Assembly (NCBI RefSeq): GCF_001482305.1
Contig: NZ_LOHP01000060.1
Location: 1-64,000 of the forward strand
Reading direction: 5' to 3'
Source of the DNA: Leucobacter sp. G161
Lineage (GTDB): Bacteria > Actinomycetota > Actinomycetes > Actinomycetales > Microbacteriaceae
Length of the DNA stretch: 64,000 nucleotides
Each line of letters starts with the position of its first letter. The stretch's first letter is position 1. A program made the position numbers and the translations under genes. The notes beneath the pieces were generated by a model, which searched no databases, was not told the origin of the DNA, and saw only the letters and a program-made list of their open reading frames with translations. Shown in pieces: positions 25,604 to 35,915 of this stretch.

Positions 25604-27535
25604 TTATTCGGGACGTGCAGTCGGTACGCGCTCTCCCCGCACCTGCTCAGCAACCTCCGCTGCGATCTGAGGTGCGGTCAGCCCCGCGTCCTCGAGCAGC
25701 TCTTCGCGCGTGGCGTGCTCGAGGAACTCATAGGGCGTGCCGAGCTCGCTGACGCCGGTGTCAACGCCGGCCTCGCGCATTTCTTGCCTGATCGTCGTGC
25801 CGACACCACCAACCCGAAGGCCGTCCTCGATACTCACAACAAGCCTGTGCGTTGCAGCGAGTGCGACCACGGACTTCGCGACGGGAATGACCCAGCGTGG
25901 ATCGACCACTGTCGCGGTTATCCCCTGCTCGGCTAGCAGCGCAGCCGCTTCGAGCGCGATGCGGGTCATGGGGCCGACTGCAACGAACAGGACGTCCTCG
26001 TGCACGTCAACGGCACCGCCTGCCGGTTGCGATGTTGCCGCTCCGGCGTGGAGCACGTCCACCCCGTCCGCCGTGCGCCACAGCTGAGGAAGCGGCTCCC
26101 CCACGGCGCCCTTCGGATACCGGATCGCAGTGGGTGCATTATCGACAAGGACGGCCTCGCCAAGCGTTTCGCGGAGCGTCGCCTCGTCGCGAGGCGCGGC
26201 AATTCGGATGCCGGGAACGATCTGCAACATGGCCAGATCCCAAACCCCGTTGTGACTCGCACCGTCTGGGCCCGTAATGCCCGCACGGTCGAGCACGAGG
26301 GTGACGCCCGCGTTGTGCAGCGCGACGTCCATAAGGAGCTGATCGAAGGCACGGTTCATGAAGGTCGCGTAGATCGCGACGACGGGGTGGAGGCCGCCGT
26401 ATGCGAGCCCGGCGGCGGTAGTGACCGCATGCTGCTCCGCGATCCCGACGTCGTAGACCCGCTGCGGGAACGCCTCAGCAAAGCCGTCGAGTCCTGTCGG
26501 GCGGAGCATGGCCCCGGTGATTCCGACGAGCTTCGGGTGTGTGTGCGCGAGCGCAACGATTTCCTCCCGGAAGACTGACGTCCAACTGCGCTCAGAAGAC
26601 TTCGACAGCGGGACTCCGCTCCCGGGATCGATCTGACCGATCGCGTGGAACTGATCCGCCTCGTCATTGACCGCAGGGGCGTAGCCGCGCCCCTTCTCGG
26701 TGATGACGTGCACGAGCGCTGGGCGACCGTACCCCTTTGCCTGCTTGAGTGCGGTTTCAACCGCAGCCAAGTCGTGCCCATCGACGGGGCCAACGTACTT
26801 AATGTCAAGGTTGGCATAGAGGTCTTGGTTGCCCGAAGCGCGGCTCACGAAGCCACGGAGCGCGCCTCGCGCGGCACGGTAGACCGTGCGCCCGGCGGTG
26901 CCGAAGTTGTTAAAGAGACGCTCGCTGCCCTCCTGCAGGTCGCGATAGCCTCCCGTGACGCGCACACCGTTGAGGAAGCGGGCCATGCCGCCGATCGTCG
27001 GAGCGTACGAGCGCCCGTTGTCGTTCATGACAATGATGAGGTTACGGTCGTTGTCGTCCGTGATGTTGTTGAGCGCTTCCCACGTCATCCCGCCGGTGAG
27101 GGCACCGTCACCGACAACGGCAACAACGTGCCTGTCTTGCTTGCCCGTAGCGCTAAAAGCACGGGAGATACCGTCTGCCCAGCTCAGCGAGCTGGAGGCG
27201 TGCGAACTCTCGACGACGTCGTGCTCACTTTCCGAGCGCTGTGGGTAGCCGGCGAGACCACCGCGCTTTCGGAGGTCGGTGAAGTCTTTACGCCCGGTGA
27301 GGAGCTTGTGCACGTAGCTCTGATGACCCGTGTCCCAGACGATCGGGTCGTTGGGTGACTCGAACACGCGGTGAAGCGCGATCGTCAGCTCGACGACGCC
27401 AAGGTTCGGGCCCAAATGCCCGCCCGTCTTCGACACCTCGGCGATCAGGAACTCACGGATATCAGCCGCGAGCTCAACGCATTCCTCGAGGCTTAGCGCG
27501 TCGAGATCGCGCGGTCCAGTAATTCGCTCAAGCAC
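25604..27535 (-). CDS. dxs: 1-deoxy-D-xylulose-5-phosphate synthase
   Basis: The 643-residue thiamine diphosphate enzyme has SKTGGHLGPNLGVVELTIAL at the N-terminus, the ThDP motif VGDGALTGGMTWEALNN, the Glu of GIAEQHAV and TGPDGASHNGVWDL. It condenses pyruvate and glyceraldehyde 3-phosphate, the first step of the MEP isoprenoid pathway. GTG at 27535 directly follows a purine run, but TAGACT six bases upstream points to a leaderless start instead. Confidence 0.96.
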   Translation of the reverse strand: MLERITGPRDLDALSLEECVELAADIREFLIAEVSKTGGHLGPNLGVVELTIALHRVFESPNDPIVWDTGHQSYVHKLLTGRKDFTDLRKRGGLAGYPQRSESEHDVVESSHASSSLSWADGISRAFSATGKQDRHVVAVVGDGALTGGMTWEALNNITDDNDRNLIIVMNDNGRSYAPTIGGMARFLNGVRVTGGYRDLQEGSERLFNNFGTAGRTVYRAARGALRGFVSRASGNQDLYANLDIKYVGPVDGHDLAAVETALKQAKGYGRPALVHVITEKGRGYAPAVNDEADQFHAIGQIDPGSGVPLSKSSERSWTSVFREEIVALAHTHPKLVGITGAMLRPTGLDGFAEAFPQRVYDVGIAEQHAVTTAAGLAYGGLHPVVAIYATFMNRAFDQLLMDVALHNAGVTLVLDRAGITGPDGASHNGVWDLAMLQIVPGIRIAAPRDEATLRETLGEAVLVDNAPTAIRYPKGAVGEPLPQLWRTADGVDVLHAGAATSQPAGGAVDVHEDVLFVAVGPMTRIALEAAALLAEQGITATVVDPRWVIPVAKSVVALAATHRLVVSIEDGLRVGGVGTTIRQEMREAGVDTGVSELGTPYEFLEHATREELLEDAGLTAPQIAAEVAEQVRGERVPTARPE

Positions 27536-27541
27536 CTCCCT

Positions 27542-27547
27542 AGTCTA
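27542..27547 (-). promoter_or_regulatory. Predicted -10 element of dxs (leaderless)
   Basis: The minus strand reads TAGACT, then 6 bases, then the GTG start. The same hexamer at the same spacing class precedes zapE. Confidence 0.5.
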
Positions 27548-27561
27548 CTGAAGAAAGCGAA

Positions 27562-27605
27562 GACCCCCTCCGCTTCCCGAGTGTTCGCGGGAAGCGGAGG
27601 GGGTC
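27562..27605. terminator. Terminator of acnA
   Basis: An 18-bp perfect stem (27562-27579 with 27588-27605) and an 8-base loop, located 24 bases after the acnA stop on the minus strand. The following minus-strand sequence is T-rich (TTCGCTTTCTT). Confidence 0.85.
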
Positions 27606-27628
27606 TCTAGGCAGACGCCGGGCGTGTG

Positions 27629-30301
27629 CTACTTCGCGAGCGAGCGAAGCACGTACTGCAGGATGCCACCGTTGCGGTAGTAATCTGCCTCACCCGGGGT
27701 GTCGATACGCACCACGGCATCGAAGGTGACGACGCTGCCGTCCTCCTTCGTAGCCTTGACCGCGACGGTCTTCGGCGTGACGCCCTCGTTGAGCTGTGCG
27801 ACACCTGAGATGTCGAACGTCTCGGTGCCGTCGAGGCCGAGCGAGTCAGCGCTCTTGCCGACGGGGAACTGCAGCGGCAGCACACCCATACCGATGAGGT
27901 TCGAGCGGTGGATCCGCTCGAAGCTCTCGGTGATGACTGCCTTCACACCGAGCAGGCTCGTGCCCTTGGCTGCCCAGTCACGCGACGAACCTGAGCCGTA
28001 CTCCTTGCCGCCGAGCACGACGAGCGGGGTACCGGCTGCCTGGTAGTTCTGCGACGCGTCGTAGATGTACGACTTCGGGCCGCCCTCCTGGGTGAAGTCG
28101 CGGGTGAAGCCACCCTCGACGTTGTCCAGGAGCTGGTTGCGCAGACGAATGTTCGCGAACGTACCGCGGATCATGACCTCGTGGTTACCGCGGCGTGAGC
28201 CGTAGGTGTTGAAGTCACGGACAGCGATGCCGTTCTCAACGAGGTACTGACCTGCGGGGGTCTCGGCGCGGAAGCTGCCAGCAGGGCTGATGTGGTCGGT
28301 CGTGACCGAATCGCCAAGCTTTGCGAGTACGCGCGCGCCAGTAATGTCCTCGACGGGAGCGGGAGTAACCTGCATGCCGTCGAAGTAGGGAGCCTTGCGC
28401 ACGTAGGTCGACTTCTCGTCCCAGGCGAAGGTGTTGCCCTCGGGCGTCGGAAGCGACGTCCAGTGCTCGTCACCGTCGAAGACCGTTGCGTACTTCTCGC
28501 GGAACATATCCGAGTCGATCGAGGCGTCAGCAATCTTCTGCACCTCGGTCGGATCGGGCCAGATGTCGCGGAGGAACACGTCGTTGCCCTCGGAATCCTC
28601 GCCGAGCGACTCGGTGTCGAAGTCGAAGTCCATCGTGCCGGCAAGCGAGTACGCAACGACGAGCGGGGGGCTCGCGAGGTAGTTCATCTTGATGTCCGGG
28701 TTGATGCGACCCTCGAAGTTACGGTTACCCGAGAGCACAGCGGTCACTGCGAGGTCGTGGTCATTGACCGCGGTCGAGATCTCGTCGTTCAGCGGGCCGG
28801 AGTTACCGATGCAGGTCATGCAGCCGTAGCCAACCAGGTAGAAGCCGAGTGCTTCGAGGTCGGTGTTCAGGCCCGACTTCTCGTAATAGTCGGTAACAAC
28901 CTTGGAGCCCGGCGCGAGCGTGGTCTTGACCCACGGCTTTGCCTTGAGACCCTTGGCGACCGCGTTGCGTGCGAGCACGCCTGCCGCGAGCATCACCGAG
29001 GGGTTCGAGGTGTTCGTGCACGACGTGATCGACGCGAGCGTGACTGCGCCGTGATCGATCTCGAACTCGCGCCCCTGATCGTCCTTCACCTTGGCGGGAT
29101 TCGATGCCTCGGTGTAGTTCTTCAGGTCGACCTCGAACTGCTCCTTGGCGGAGGTGAGCTCGATACGATCCTGCGGGCGCTTGGGCCCAGCGATCGACGA
29201 CACCACGGTGCTGAGATCGAGCTCAAGGTACTCCGAGAAGACGGGCTCGACGCTGGGGTCGTGCCACATGCCCTGGGCCTGCGTGTAGGCCTTGACAAGC
29301 TCGACCTGCTCCTCGGTGCGGCCGGTGAGGCGCATGTAGTCGAGGGTGACCTCGTCGACGGGGAACATTGCAGCGGTCGAGCCGAACTCGGGGCTCATGT
29401 TGCCGATGGTTGCACGGTTCGCGAGCGGCACTGAGCCGACACCCTCACCGTAGAACTCAACAAACTTGCCGACAACGCCGTGCTGGCGGAGCAGCTGGGT
29501 GATCGTGAGTACGACGTCCGTAGCTGTGACGCCAGCGGGGATCTTGCCGGAAAGCTTGAAGCCGACGACGCGCGGGATCAGCATTGAGATGGGCTGGCCG
29601 AGCATGGCAGCCTCTGCCTCGATACCGCCGACGCCCCAGCCGAGCACGCCAAGACCGTTCTGCATGGTCGTGTGCGAGTCGGTACCGACCGAGGTGTCCG
29701 GGTACGCCTGAGTAACGCCGTCAACCTCGCGCGTGAACGTCACGCGAGCGAGGTGCTCGATGTTCACCTGGTGCACGATGCCGGTCCCCGGGGGGACAAC
29801 CTTGAAGTCGTCAAATGCGCCCTGGCCCCAGCGGAGGAACTGGTAGCGCTCCCCGTTACGCTCGTACTCCATGGCGACGTTCTTCGCGAACGCCTCCTTG
29901 TTGCCGTACGAGTCCGAGATCACCGAGTGGTCGATGACGAGCTCTGCCGGCGCGAGCGGGTTGATCTTTGCGGGGTCGCCGCCAAGATCGGTGACGGCCT
30001 CGCGCATGGTAGCGAGGTCGACGATGCAGGGCACGCCGGTGAAGTCCTGCATGATGACGCGCGCCGGGCTGAACTGGATCTCGGTGTCAGGCTCAGCTGC
30101 AGGATCCCAGTTGCCAAGCGCCTCGATGTGCTTGGTTGTAACGTTTGCGCCGTCTTCAGTGCGGAGCAGGTTCTCGAGCAGCACTTTCAGGCTGTACGGG
30201 AGCCGCTCGCTTCCAGCGACTTCTGAAATCTTGAAGATTTCGTAGTTCTTGTCTCCGACTGCAAGCGTGTCGCGTGAGCCGAAGCTGTTGATCGATGCCA
30301 T
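27629..30301 (-). CDS. acnA: Aconitate hydratase
   Basis: The 890-residue AcnA/IRP-type enzyme has 4Fe-4S cluster cysteines in [15 protein letters not shown] and [12 protein letters not shown], and the C-terminal swivel domain with [13 protein letters not shown]. It isomerises citrate to isocitrate in the TCA cycle. ATG is preceded by GGAGGGACC. The length is normal for the family. Confidence 0.97.
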   Translation of the reverse strand: MASINSFGSRDTLAVGDKNYEIFKISEVAGSERLPYSLKVLLENLLRTEDGANVTTKHIEALGNWDPAAEPDTEIQFSPARVIMQDFTGVPCIVDLATMREAVTDLGGDPAKINPLAPAELVIDHSVISDSYGNKEAFAKNVAMEYERNGERYQFLRWGQGAFDDFKVVPPGTGIVHQVNIEHLARVTFTREVDGVTQAYPDTSVGTDSHTTMQNGLGVLGWGVGGIEAEAAMLGQPISMLIPRVVGFKLSGKIPAGVTATDVVLTITQLLRQHGVVGKFVEFYGEGVGSVPLANRATIGNMSPEFGSTAAMFPVDEVTLDYMRLTGRTEEQVELVKAYTQAQGMWHDPSVEPVFSEYLELDLSTVVSSIAGPKRPQDRIELTSAKEQFEVDLKNYTEASNPAKVKDDQGREFEIDHGAVTLASITSCTNTSNPSVMLAAGVLARNAVAKGLKAKPWVKTTLAPGSKVVTDYYEKSGLNTDLEALGFYLVGYGCMTCIGNSGPLNDEISTAVNDHDLAVTAVLSGNRNFEGRINPDIKMNYLASPPLVVAYSLAGTMDFDFDTESLGEDSEGNDVFLRDIWPDPTEVQKIADASIDSDMFREKYATVFDGDEHWTSLPTPEGNTFAWDEKSTYVRKAPYFDGMQVTPAPVEDITGARVLAKLGDSVTTDHISPAGSFRAETPAGQYLVENGIAVRDFNTYGSRRGNHEVMIRGTFANIRLRNQLLDNVEGGFTRDFTQEGGPKSYIYDASQNYQAAGTPLVVLGGKEYGSGSSRDWAAKGTSLLGVKAVITESFERIHRSNLIGMGVLPLQFPVGKSADSLGLDGTETFDISGVAQLNEGVTPKTVAVKATKEDGSVVTFDAVVRIDTPGEADYYRNGGILQYVLRSLAK

Positions 30302-30364
30302 GAGGTCCCTCCAAAGTCTCTCGATGTCAAGATAAATCCTACACCCTCACGGCGTTCGCCGCTG

Positions 30365-31150
30365 TCACCCGGACGGGGTGTTCTCCCCCGAGATTACGCC
30401 CTTTTTGCCTGGCGAATCATCTGATGAAGATTGCAGACGGCGCACGACGAACCATGTCACAACGATGATCACTGCGAAGAGTGGCACCCCCATCACGATC
30501 CGGGCCACCCCGAGCGCCTCGACGCGTTCCGCCAAATACATCGGAAGCTGCACGGCGAGGCGCGCAACGAAGAGGCCGAGCCACATGACGGTGAGCCAGA
30601 GTGCTGTTCGCCGAACCTTCGGACTCTTCCGCCAACCACGCATGTCGCCGTTGAGCATGCCGATCAAGAGGCCCACAGCAGGCCAGCCAACGAGGATAGA
30701 GATGAGGAGCCCGGCTCCCCACGCGATGTTGACGATGAACCCGGAGAGAAAGTAGTCAACGCCGCGCCCGGTGATGAGCGTGATGATGACGGCAATGCCA
30801 ACGCCCAACACTCCTGAAAGCGCCGAAACGATGGTCTCGCGCTGCACAAGCCGCATGATGACGAGCAGCAGAGCAAGACCACCGGGAACGAGCGCGGACA
30901 GCCGCGCATCCTTCGTGATGACGAACAGGACGACGAAGAGCAGACTGGGAACGACGGCTTCCATGACGCCGCGGACACCGCCGATCGCGTTGAAAACGCT
31001 GGCCGCAGAGAGATCCTCCCCCTCGGCACCCGCCCGAACAGCGCGAGCAATCCCGCCGTTGAGTGCCGCGAGACGCGGGTGAGGCGCACCCTCAGGCTGC
31101 TCGGGAGCGTGCTGCTCGTCGGCTGGCTCGTCGGGGCGCACGGTACTCAC
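30365..31150 (-). CDS. DUF3159 membrane protein
   Basis: A 261-residue protein with an acidic, Pro-rich cytoplasmic N-terminus (about 1-50), then roughly six membrane helices and a charged tail. The DUF3159 signature region around FNAIGGVRGVMEAVVPSLLF is clear. The function is unknown. The ATG overlaps the DUF3710 stop by 4 bases (ATGA), so the two are coupled, and dut lies upstream on the same strand. Confidence 0.9.
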   Translation of the reverse strand: MSTVRPDEPADEQHAPEQPEGAPHPRLAALNGGIARAVRAGAEGEDLSAASVFNAIGGVRGVMEAVVPSLLFVVLFVITKDARLSALVPGGLALLLVIMRLVQRETIVSALSGVLGVGIAVIITLITGRGVDYFLSGFIVNIAWGAGLLISILVGWPAVGLLIGMLNGDMRGWRKSPKVRRTALWLTVMWLGLFVARLAVQLPMYLAERVEALGVARIVMGVPLFAVIIVVTWFVVRRLQSSSDDSPGKKGVISGENTPSG

Positions 31151-31806
31151 GCCTCGGTCACGCCTGGGTTCTGCGCTCCCGGCTGCACGCCAGCCGGAAC
31201 TTTCAGCGGCAAGAGGTCGCCGGGAGGCATGGGCAGGTCGCCGCGCACAACGACGATCTCGCGGAAGAGCTCAATGAGCTGTTCGCGCGCGGCCGCGTCG
31301 ACCGCGGCCTTCCCCATGAGGATCCCGCGCAGGATCCAGCGGGGGCCGTCCACGCCAATGAACCGTGCTGCGCGCGTGCCACCGCCCTGTTCCGCTGGCA
31401 CAGGCGTTGCCGTCACGATCTCCTGACCGAGCACTCCGGCTTCTTCACTCACCTCGGCGCCTTGCGACGCGAGCTGGGTCGTGAGATCACGCCGGATCTG
31501 GTTCCACATGCCGCTGGACTTCGGTGCGGAGAACGCCTGCACCTGGAGCAGCGATTCCGCATATTCGAGGGACACCGCGACCACGCGCTGGGCCCGTTCG
31601 TCAACCTCCAGGCGCATCTGCAGCCCCTCACGCGGGGCGATCTTGATGCCCCCGAGGTCGACGTATGGGCGCATCGCGGGCACCTCAGCGAAGTCGAATG
31701 GGCCCGCCGTCTCGCGATCCGCGGGGGCAGACTTCGCCGTGTCCACGGGCTCTGCGCTCTCCGCCGATTCTGCCGACGGGGTTTCGTTCAGCTCTTGCTC
31801 GCTCAT
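31147..31806 (-). CDS. DUF3710 family protein
   Basis: A 219-residue soluble protein. The first 45 residues are acidic and low complexity. The conserved part includes PFDFAEVPAMRPYVDLGGI and DGPRWILRGILMG. The function is unknown. It lies between dut and DUF3159, a conserved actinobacterial order. AAGGAG lies upstream of ATG. Confidence 0.9.
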   Translation of the reverse strand: MSEQELNETPSAESAESAEPVDTAKSAPADRETAGPFDFAEVPAMRPYVDLGGIKIAPREGLQMRLEVDERAQRVVAVSLEYAESLLQVQAFSAPKSSGMWNQIRRDLTTQLASQGAEVSEEAGVLGQEIVTATPVPAEQGGGTRAARFIGVDGPRWILRGILMGKAAVDAAAREQLIELFREIVVVRGDLPMPPGDLLPLKVPAGVQPGAQNPGVTEA

Positions 31807-31842
31807 GTTCCTAGTCTCCTTGATTCTTGCGCTGCGGGCGAC

Positions 31843-32289
31843 TCAGGCCGCGCCGCTGACTCCGGTCGAACCGAATCCTGCTGCACCGCGAACGCTGTCG
31901 CTCGGCAATTCCTCAACGGGCACAAATACTGCTCGGCTCACCGGCATGACAATGAGCTGAGCGATGCGATCGCCGACCCGCACCTCGAAGGGCTCCGCAA
32001 GGTCGGTGTTCAGGAGCGTGATCTTGATCTCACCGCGGTAGCCAGCGTCGATGGTGCCCGGTGAGTTCACGACGGTGATCCCCCGCTTTGCGGCGAGGCC
32101 ACTGCGCGGCACAACGAAGGCCGCATAGCCCTCGGGCAGGGCTATCGCTACACCGGTGCCAATGAGCGCACGGTGCCCGGGTGCAATCGTCAGCGCCTCG
32201 GCAGCGCAGAGATCTGCTCCCGCGTCGTCGGCATGGGCGTATTGCGGCATCTGCTCCGCAACGATGGGTACACGTACTACGTCAGTCAC
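31843..32289 (-). CDS. dut: dUTP diphosphatase
   Basis: A 148-residue trimeric-type dUTPase with the five motifs, including DAGADLCA, RSGLAAKRGI, NSPGTIDAGYRGEI, GDRIAQLIV and the C-terminal GFGSTG. It hydrolyses dUTP to dUMP, keeping uracil out of DNA. GTG at 32289 is preferred because TAGCCT lies exactly 6 bases upstream (leaderless). The GTG at 32295 would abut that hexamer. Confidence 0.95.
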   Translation of the reverse strand: MTDVVRVPIVAEQMPQYAHADDAGADLCAAEALTIAPGHRALIGTGVAIALPEGYAAFVVPRSGLAAKRGITVVNSPGTIDAGYRGEIKITLLNTDLAEPFEVRVGDRIAQLIVMPVSRAVFVPVEELPSDSVRGAAGFGSTGVSGAA

Positions 32290-32395
32290 CAGCACAGGCT
32301 ATCGGATGAGAACACGAACGCGCGCGGACTCGCGAGGCGGGAAGCAAGTGGCGATTCACACAGCTTCCCCCGCCGATCCGCGAGATAATAGGGGC

Positions 32396-32851
32396 ATGAC
32401 CGCACAGACTACGGCAGTTCGCTATCGCGAGCGCCTACTTCCCGGGTTCGGATTCTTCGGCGCCTGGCTGCTTCTCATCCCTGCGACGGCACTCATCATG
32501 ATGCCCATCAACAAGCAGGCTGCGATCCCCGTGGCGATCGGCATGTATCTGCTCGTCGCGCTCATCTTCGTAGCGCTCAGCCCGGTGGTCGAGGTGCGAG
32601 ACGGAACGCTGCGTGCCGGTCGGGCGAGCATTCCAGTCGATTTGGTCGGCGACATCACGCCGTTGGGTTCAGACGCGCTCCGGGACGCTATTGGCCCCGG
32701 AGCTGACGCCCGAAACTACATGGTGGTGCGTGGGTGGATCCATCGCGGGCTCAAACTCGAAATCACTGATGTGGACGATCGGACCCCGCACTGGATCGTG
32801 ACGAGCCGAAAGCCTCTTGCGCTCGCAGAAGCACTGAAGGCCGGCGCGTAG
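32396..32851 (+). CDS. DUF3093 membrane protein
   Basis: A 151-residue protein with two adjacent membrane helices (about 18-62) and a C-terminal soluble domain containing VEVRDGTLRAGRASIPV. It belongs to DUF3093, of unknown function, usually found divergent to dut. GATAAT 6 bases before ATG supports a leaderless start. Its stop lies 6 bases from that of the convergent DUF4193 gene. Confidence 0.88.
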   Translation: MTAQTTAVRYRERLLPGFGFFGAWLLLIPATALIMMPINKQAAIPVAIGMYLLVALIFVALSPVVEVRDGTLRAGRASIPVDLVGDITPLGSDALRDAIGPGADARNYMVVRGWIHRGLKLEITDVDDRTPHWIVTSRKPLALAEALKAGA

Positions 32852-32857
32852 GCCTGG

Positions 32858-33151
32858 TTAGGCGTCGCACTCCACGCAGATGGGGCCGAGGTCGGTGTCG
32901 CGTGAACGCTGCGAACGGTGTCGCACCAGGAAGCAGCTCACGCATGTGAACTCATCCGCCTGCTGCGGGAGTACGACGACGTCTAGCTCGACATCCGAGA
33001 GGTCAGAGCCGCCGAGATCAAAACTCGGGTTGTCTGCATCCTCGGAGTCAAGTGACGACGTGCCCTTAGAGGGGCCACGCTCTTTGAGCGCTTCAATCGA
33101 CTCGGCTGTTTCGTCGTCATTCTTACGAGGGGCGTCGTAATCGGTTGCCAT
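32858..33151 (-). CDS. DUF4193 zinc-ribbon-like protein
   Basis: A 97-residue acidic protein beginning MATDYDAPRK with a C-terminal CVSC...CVEC pair that likely binds zinc; the LxxVELPQQADEFTC-type core is present as VVLPQQADEFTC. The family is restricted to actinobacteria and its function is unknown. Confidence 0.92.
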   Translation of the reverse strand: MATDYDAPRKNDDETAESIEALKERGPSKGTSSLDSEDADNPSFDLGGSDLSDVELDVVVLPQQADEFTCVSCFLVRHRSQRSRDTDLGPICVECDA

Positions 33152-33338
33152 GTTTCTCCTGCATTTCGTCGCGGCTGGCTTGGGGAGCGGCCATAGTCTG
33201 CCCGATAGATCGTTCGAACGCAAACCAATCTTGCTGAGAGCGGACAGCAATCCTGATTATCCGCCCACTCGCCAGTCTCAATACCCGCGCCGCTGCTGAA
33301 GCTGTGGCACGCTTGAGCGAACATCGAAGGGATCTGCA

Positions 33339-34661
33339 ATGGATGAACTGCGCGTACTACGGCGCGAGGAGGGTTCCCTCATCCTCGCGAACGAGCTCGG
33401 TGAGGAGTTCCGCCTCGTCGTCGACGAGGGGGTCACCCAGGAAGTCAGGCTCGCGACGCCGCGCGCCGCGAGCGCGGTCAAGGTGCGCCCGCGCGAGATC
33501 CAGGCGCTGTTGCGTGCCGGGAAGAGCCGCGCAGAGGTCGCCGCTGAGACTGGTCTCGAAGAGGCCGACGTCGAGCGCTTCGAGGAGCCTGTTCGCGCCG
33601 AGCAGCGCTACATGCTTGACCTGGCGCACGCCATCACCGTGCGAACGGATCCAACGCAGCCTGCGTCAGGCACCGCATCAGCAGACGACGAGCAGCGGTT
33701 CGGCCAGGTCGTCTCTGAGCGACTCATCGGCCTGGGCAACAGCACGAGCTCCTGGCGTTCCTGGCGGGACGAAGAGGCTGGCTGGCTCATTGGGCTGACG
33801 TTTGATTCTCGCGATGGTGACCACGACGCCGTCTGGAGCTTCGATCACAAAAAGCGTGTTCTCAGCCCGCTCACGCCCGACGCCACCAACCTGTCAAAGC
33901 TCGGCGAAATTGGCGACCGCCTCATTCCCAAGCTCCGGGCAGTCGACAACGACCAGCGTGAGCGCTCGGACTCGGAAGCATTCGATCCCGACGGCCTCTT
34001 GGCTCCGACCGCCGAGGTACAGCCGCTCCCCTCCCAGATCTCCAGCGACAGCCCGCTCGTTGACGAGCCAACCGACAATCCCGACGCAGAGTACGAGCGC
34101 CGACGCGAGATCGACCAGCTCGCGGTGAACACTCCGATCGACGGGGAGGAAGACCTCAGCCAAACTGCGGATCTTCTTGACGCACTGCGCAGGCGGCGCG
34201 GCGAACGCTCGCTCGAGGCCGAAACCGCGGCAGACTCGGGCGAGGCAGCTGGCGAAGCAGCCCCGAACACCGACTCAGTGCGGTCTCCGGCCGCAGAGCT
34301 TGGGCTCGCACCGCGCCCCGCTGAGAAGCGTCGCACGGGCGCAGCAGCGAATATCTGGGGAACGAGTGGCGTTTCTGGGGACGGTGACAGCGCGTCGAAG
34401 TCACCGTTGTTGGACGACACCGCCCAGCTGCGCGTCGTTCCGCAGCGCCCGCCGCAGGATCGCCGCGATGACGGCCAGGCCCCAGCAGGCAAGGACAATC
34501 GTGGCGCCGATTCCGCGGGCGAAAGGGCGGAGGATCGCTCAGCGAAGGCTCGAGAGTCTGCACCCCAGCGCGATGCGAAGGGCGCAAAGCGTGGCCGCTC
34601 GTCGATCCCCAGCTGGGACGACATCCTGTTTGGGACGCGCAGCGACGACGACCCGGCCTAG
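33339..34661 (+). CDS. sepH: Septation protein SepH
   Basis: A 440-residue protein. The N-terminal DUF3071 domain includes MDELRVLRREEGSLIL and a helix-turn-helix (VRPREIQALLRAGKSRAEVA). The C-terminal 230 residues are acidic, Ser/Ala/Pro-rich and disordered, ending in a short conserved basic and Trp-containing segment. In Streptomyces SepH binds FtsZ and stimulates its assembly. GAAGGGA precedes ATG. It ends directly against the convergent phosphodiesterase gene. Confidence 0.93.
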   Translation: MDELRVLRREEGSLILANELGEEFRLVVDEGVTQEVRLATPRAASAVKVRPREIQALLRAGKSRAEVAAETGLEEADVERFEEPVRAEQRYMLDLAHAITVRTDPTQPASGTASADDEQRFGQVVSERLIGLGNSTSSWRSWRDEEAGWLIGLTFDSRDGDHDAVWSFDHKKRVLSPLTPDATNLSKLGEIGDRLIPKLRAVDNDQRERSDSEAFDPDGLLAPTAEVQPLPSQISSDSPLVDEPTDNPDAEYERRREIDQLAVNTPIDGEEDLSQTADLLDALRRRRGERSLEAETAADSGEAAGEAAPNTDSVRSPAAELGLAPRPAEKRRTGAAANIWGTSGVSGDGDSASKSPLLDDTAQLRVVPQRPPQDRRDDGQAPAGKDNRGADSAGERAEDRSAKARESAPQRDAKGAKRGRSSIPSWDDILFGTRSDDDPA

Positions 34662-35903
34662 CTACCGCCGGGCCTCTGCCACGAGCTCGACGGCGCGACC
34701 GAAACCGGACCCGGCAAGCGCGCCGCCAAGCAACAGCGGGATCCCCCGCTCTTCGTCGGTCCAGGAGCCATGCTGCCCCACCAGGTCGAACGAGGCCGGT
34801 TCGTCGTCGGTCGTGTAATACGCACACTGCCCTCGAGCGGCGATGATCACGTCACCGATGCGTTCGCGAACCCCTGGCCCGTAGACGTCGCCAAAGACAC
34901 CGGCCGCGAACGCTTCGTCTCGGGTCGCAACCCACGCCCGTTTTCCCTGTGTGACATCGAGCCATGCAGCGAAACGCTGTGGATCCGCGCCATCCTCAAG
35001 AAAGAACGTGCGGAATCGTGGCTCGCCCGCGACTGCAACAACGTCGTGAAATTCTGGCGTGGTGAGGTCGAAGACGATCTGCTGGTGAGCTTCGACGTCG
35101 ACCATCCCGTGATCGGCGGTGACGATCACGCCCACATCGGCCGCGAGCCCCGTGAGGAAGTCCGCGAGCGCGCCGTCCAGCTGCTCGAGTCGCCTCGACC
35201 AGGCGTCACTCTGCCAACCACTCTGATGTCCCGCCCGATCCAGCTCGTCCACGTACACGTATGCGAGCGTGGGCTCCCCCGAGGCGAGGTCTCGATGTGC
35301 GGCCGCGAAGCGGTCCGCTATGCGATCCCCTCCCCGATAGTCGGCGCCAGTGAGGATCGCGCGAGTGAGCCCGCTCGTGGCGTGTGCGGGCCGACCGTAG
35401 GCGCGTGCCCGCACGCCGAGCTGCTCAGCCAGGGCGAACAACGGCTCCGCGAGCTGCCAGTCACGAGGATTCTCGATGCCGTCCCAATCACGCAGCGGTG
35501 AAATAATGCCCTGCGTTGGGTGCTTGATGCGGTATCCGATGAGGCCATGCTCGGCAGGAAGTCGGCCCGTCGTCAGCGAAGTGAGAGCGGCGCCGGTCGT
35601 CGACGGCGTAACCGTCGTGATGCGTCGCTGTGCGAGCGACGAGAGCGTCGGAGCGTGCCCGCGCCTGGCCTTAAGGTTCGAGCTGCCGAGCCCGTCCACG
35701 ACGAGAATCACGAGTGAGCGAAGTGGCGGCAGCAGAGAGATCGCCGGCTTGAATCGCGACGCTGAATCTTCGGAAATGGCGGCACCAGTGGCGGTCGCAA
35801 GCACAGATTCTGCGGAATGGTCGTGGCCGAGCGCGAGCGCGGCGAGCCCAGTCGGGATTATCGCGGCAAGCCTCCCGCCGTTGTCGGTGGCAGTCGGTAG
35901 CAT
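34662..35903 (-). CDS. Alkaline phosphatase superfamily / nucleotide pyrophosphatase-like protein
   Basis: A 413-residue protein of the type I phosphodiesterase/nucleotide pyrophosphatase fold. Metal and catalytic residues are visible in VVDGLGSSNL (Asp), TPSTTGAALTSL (Thr nucleophile), YVDELDRAGHQSG (Asp and His), TADHGMVD (Asp-His) and GQHGSWTDEE (His). The substrate is not evident. No signal peptide is clear. It shares a very short divergent region with parC. Confidence 0.9.
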   Translation of the reverse strand: MLPTATDNGGRLAAIIPTGLAALALGHDHSAESVLATATGAAISEDSASRFKPAISLLPPLRSLVILVVDGLGSSNLKARRGHAPTLSSLAQRRITTVTPSTTGAALTSLTTGRLPAEHGLIGYRIKHPTQGIISPLRDWDGIENPRDWQLAEPLFALAEQLGVRARAYGRPAHATSGLTRAILTGADYRGGDRIADRFAAAHRDLASGEPTLAYVYVDELDRAGHQSGWQSDAWSRRLEQLDGALADFLTGLAADVGVIVTADHGMVDVEAHQQIVFDLTTPEFHDVVAVAGEPRFRTFFLEDGADPQRFAAWLDVTQGKRAWVATRDEAFAAGVFGDVYGPGVRERIGDVIIAARGQCAYYTTDDEPASFDLVGQHGSWTDEERGIPLLLGGALAGSGFGRAVELVAEARR

Positions 35904-35915
35904 GAACCCATTATG
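35898..35915. promoter_or_regulatory. Overlapping divergent promoters of parC and the phosphodiesterase gene
   Basis: On the plus strand TAGCAT (35898-35903) is a -10 for parC, 9 bases before its ATG. On the minus strand CATAAT (35915-35910) is a -10 for the phosphodiesterase gene, exactly 6 bases before its ATG at 35903. Each hexamer contains the complement of the other gene's start codon. Confidence 0.6.
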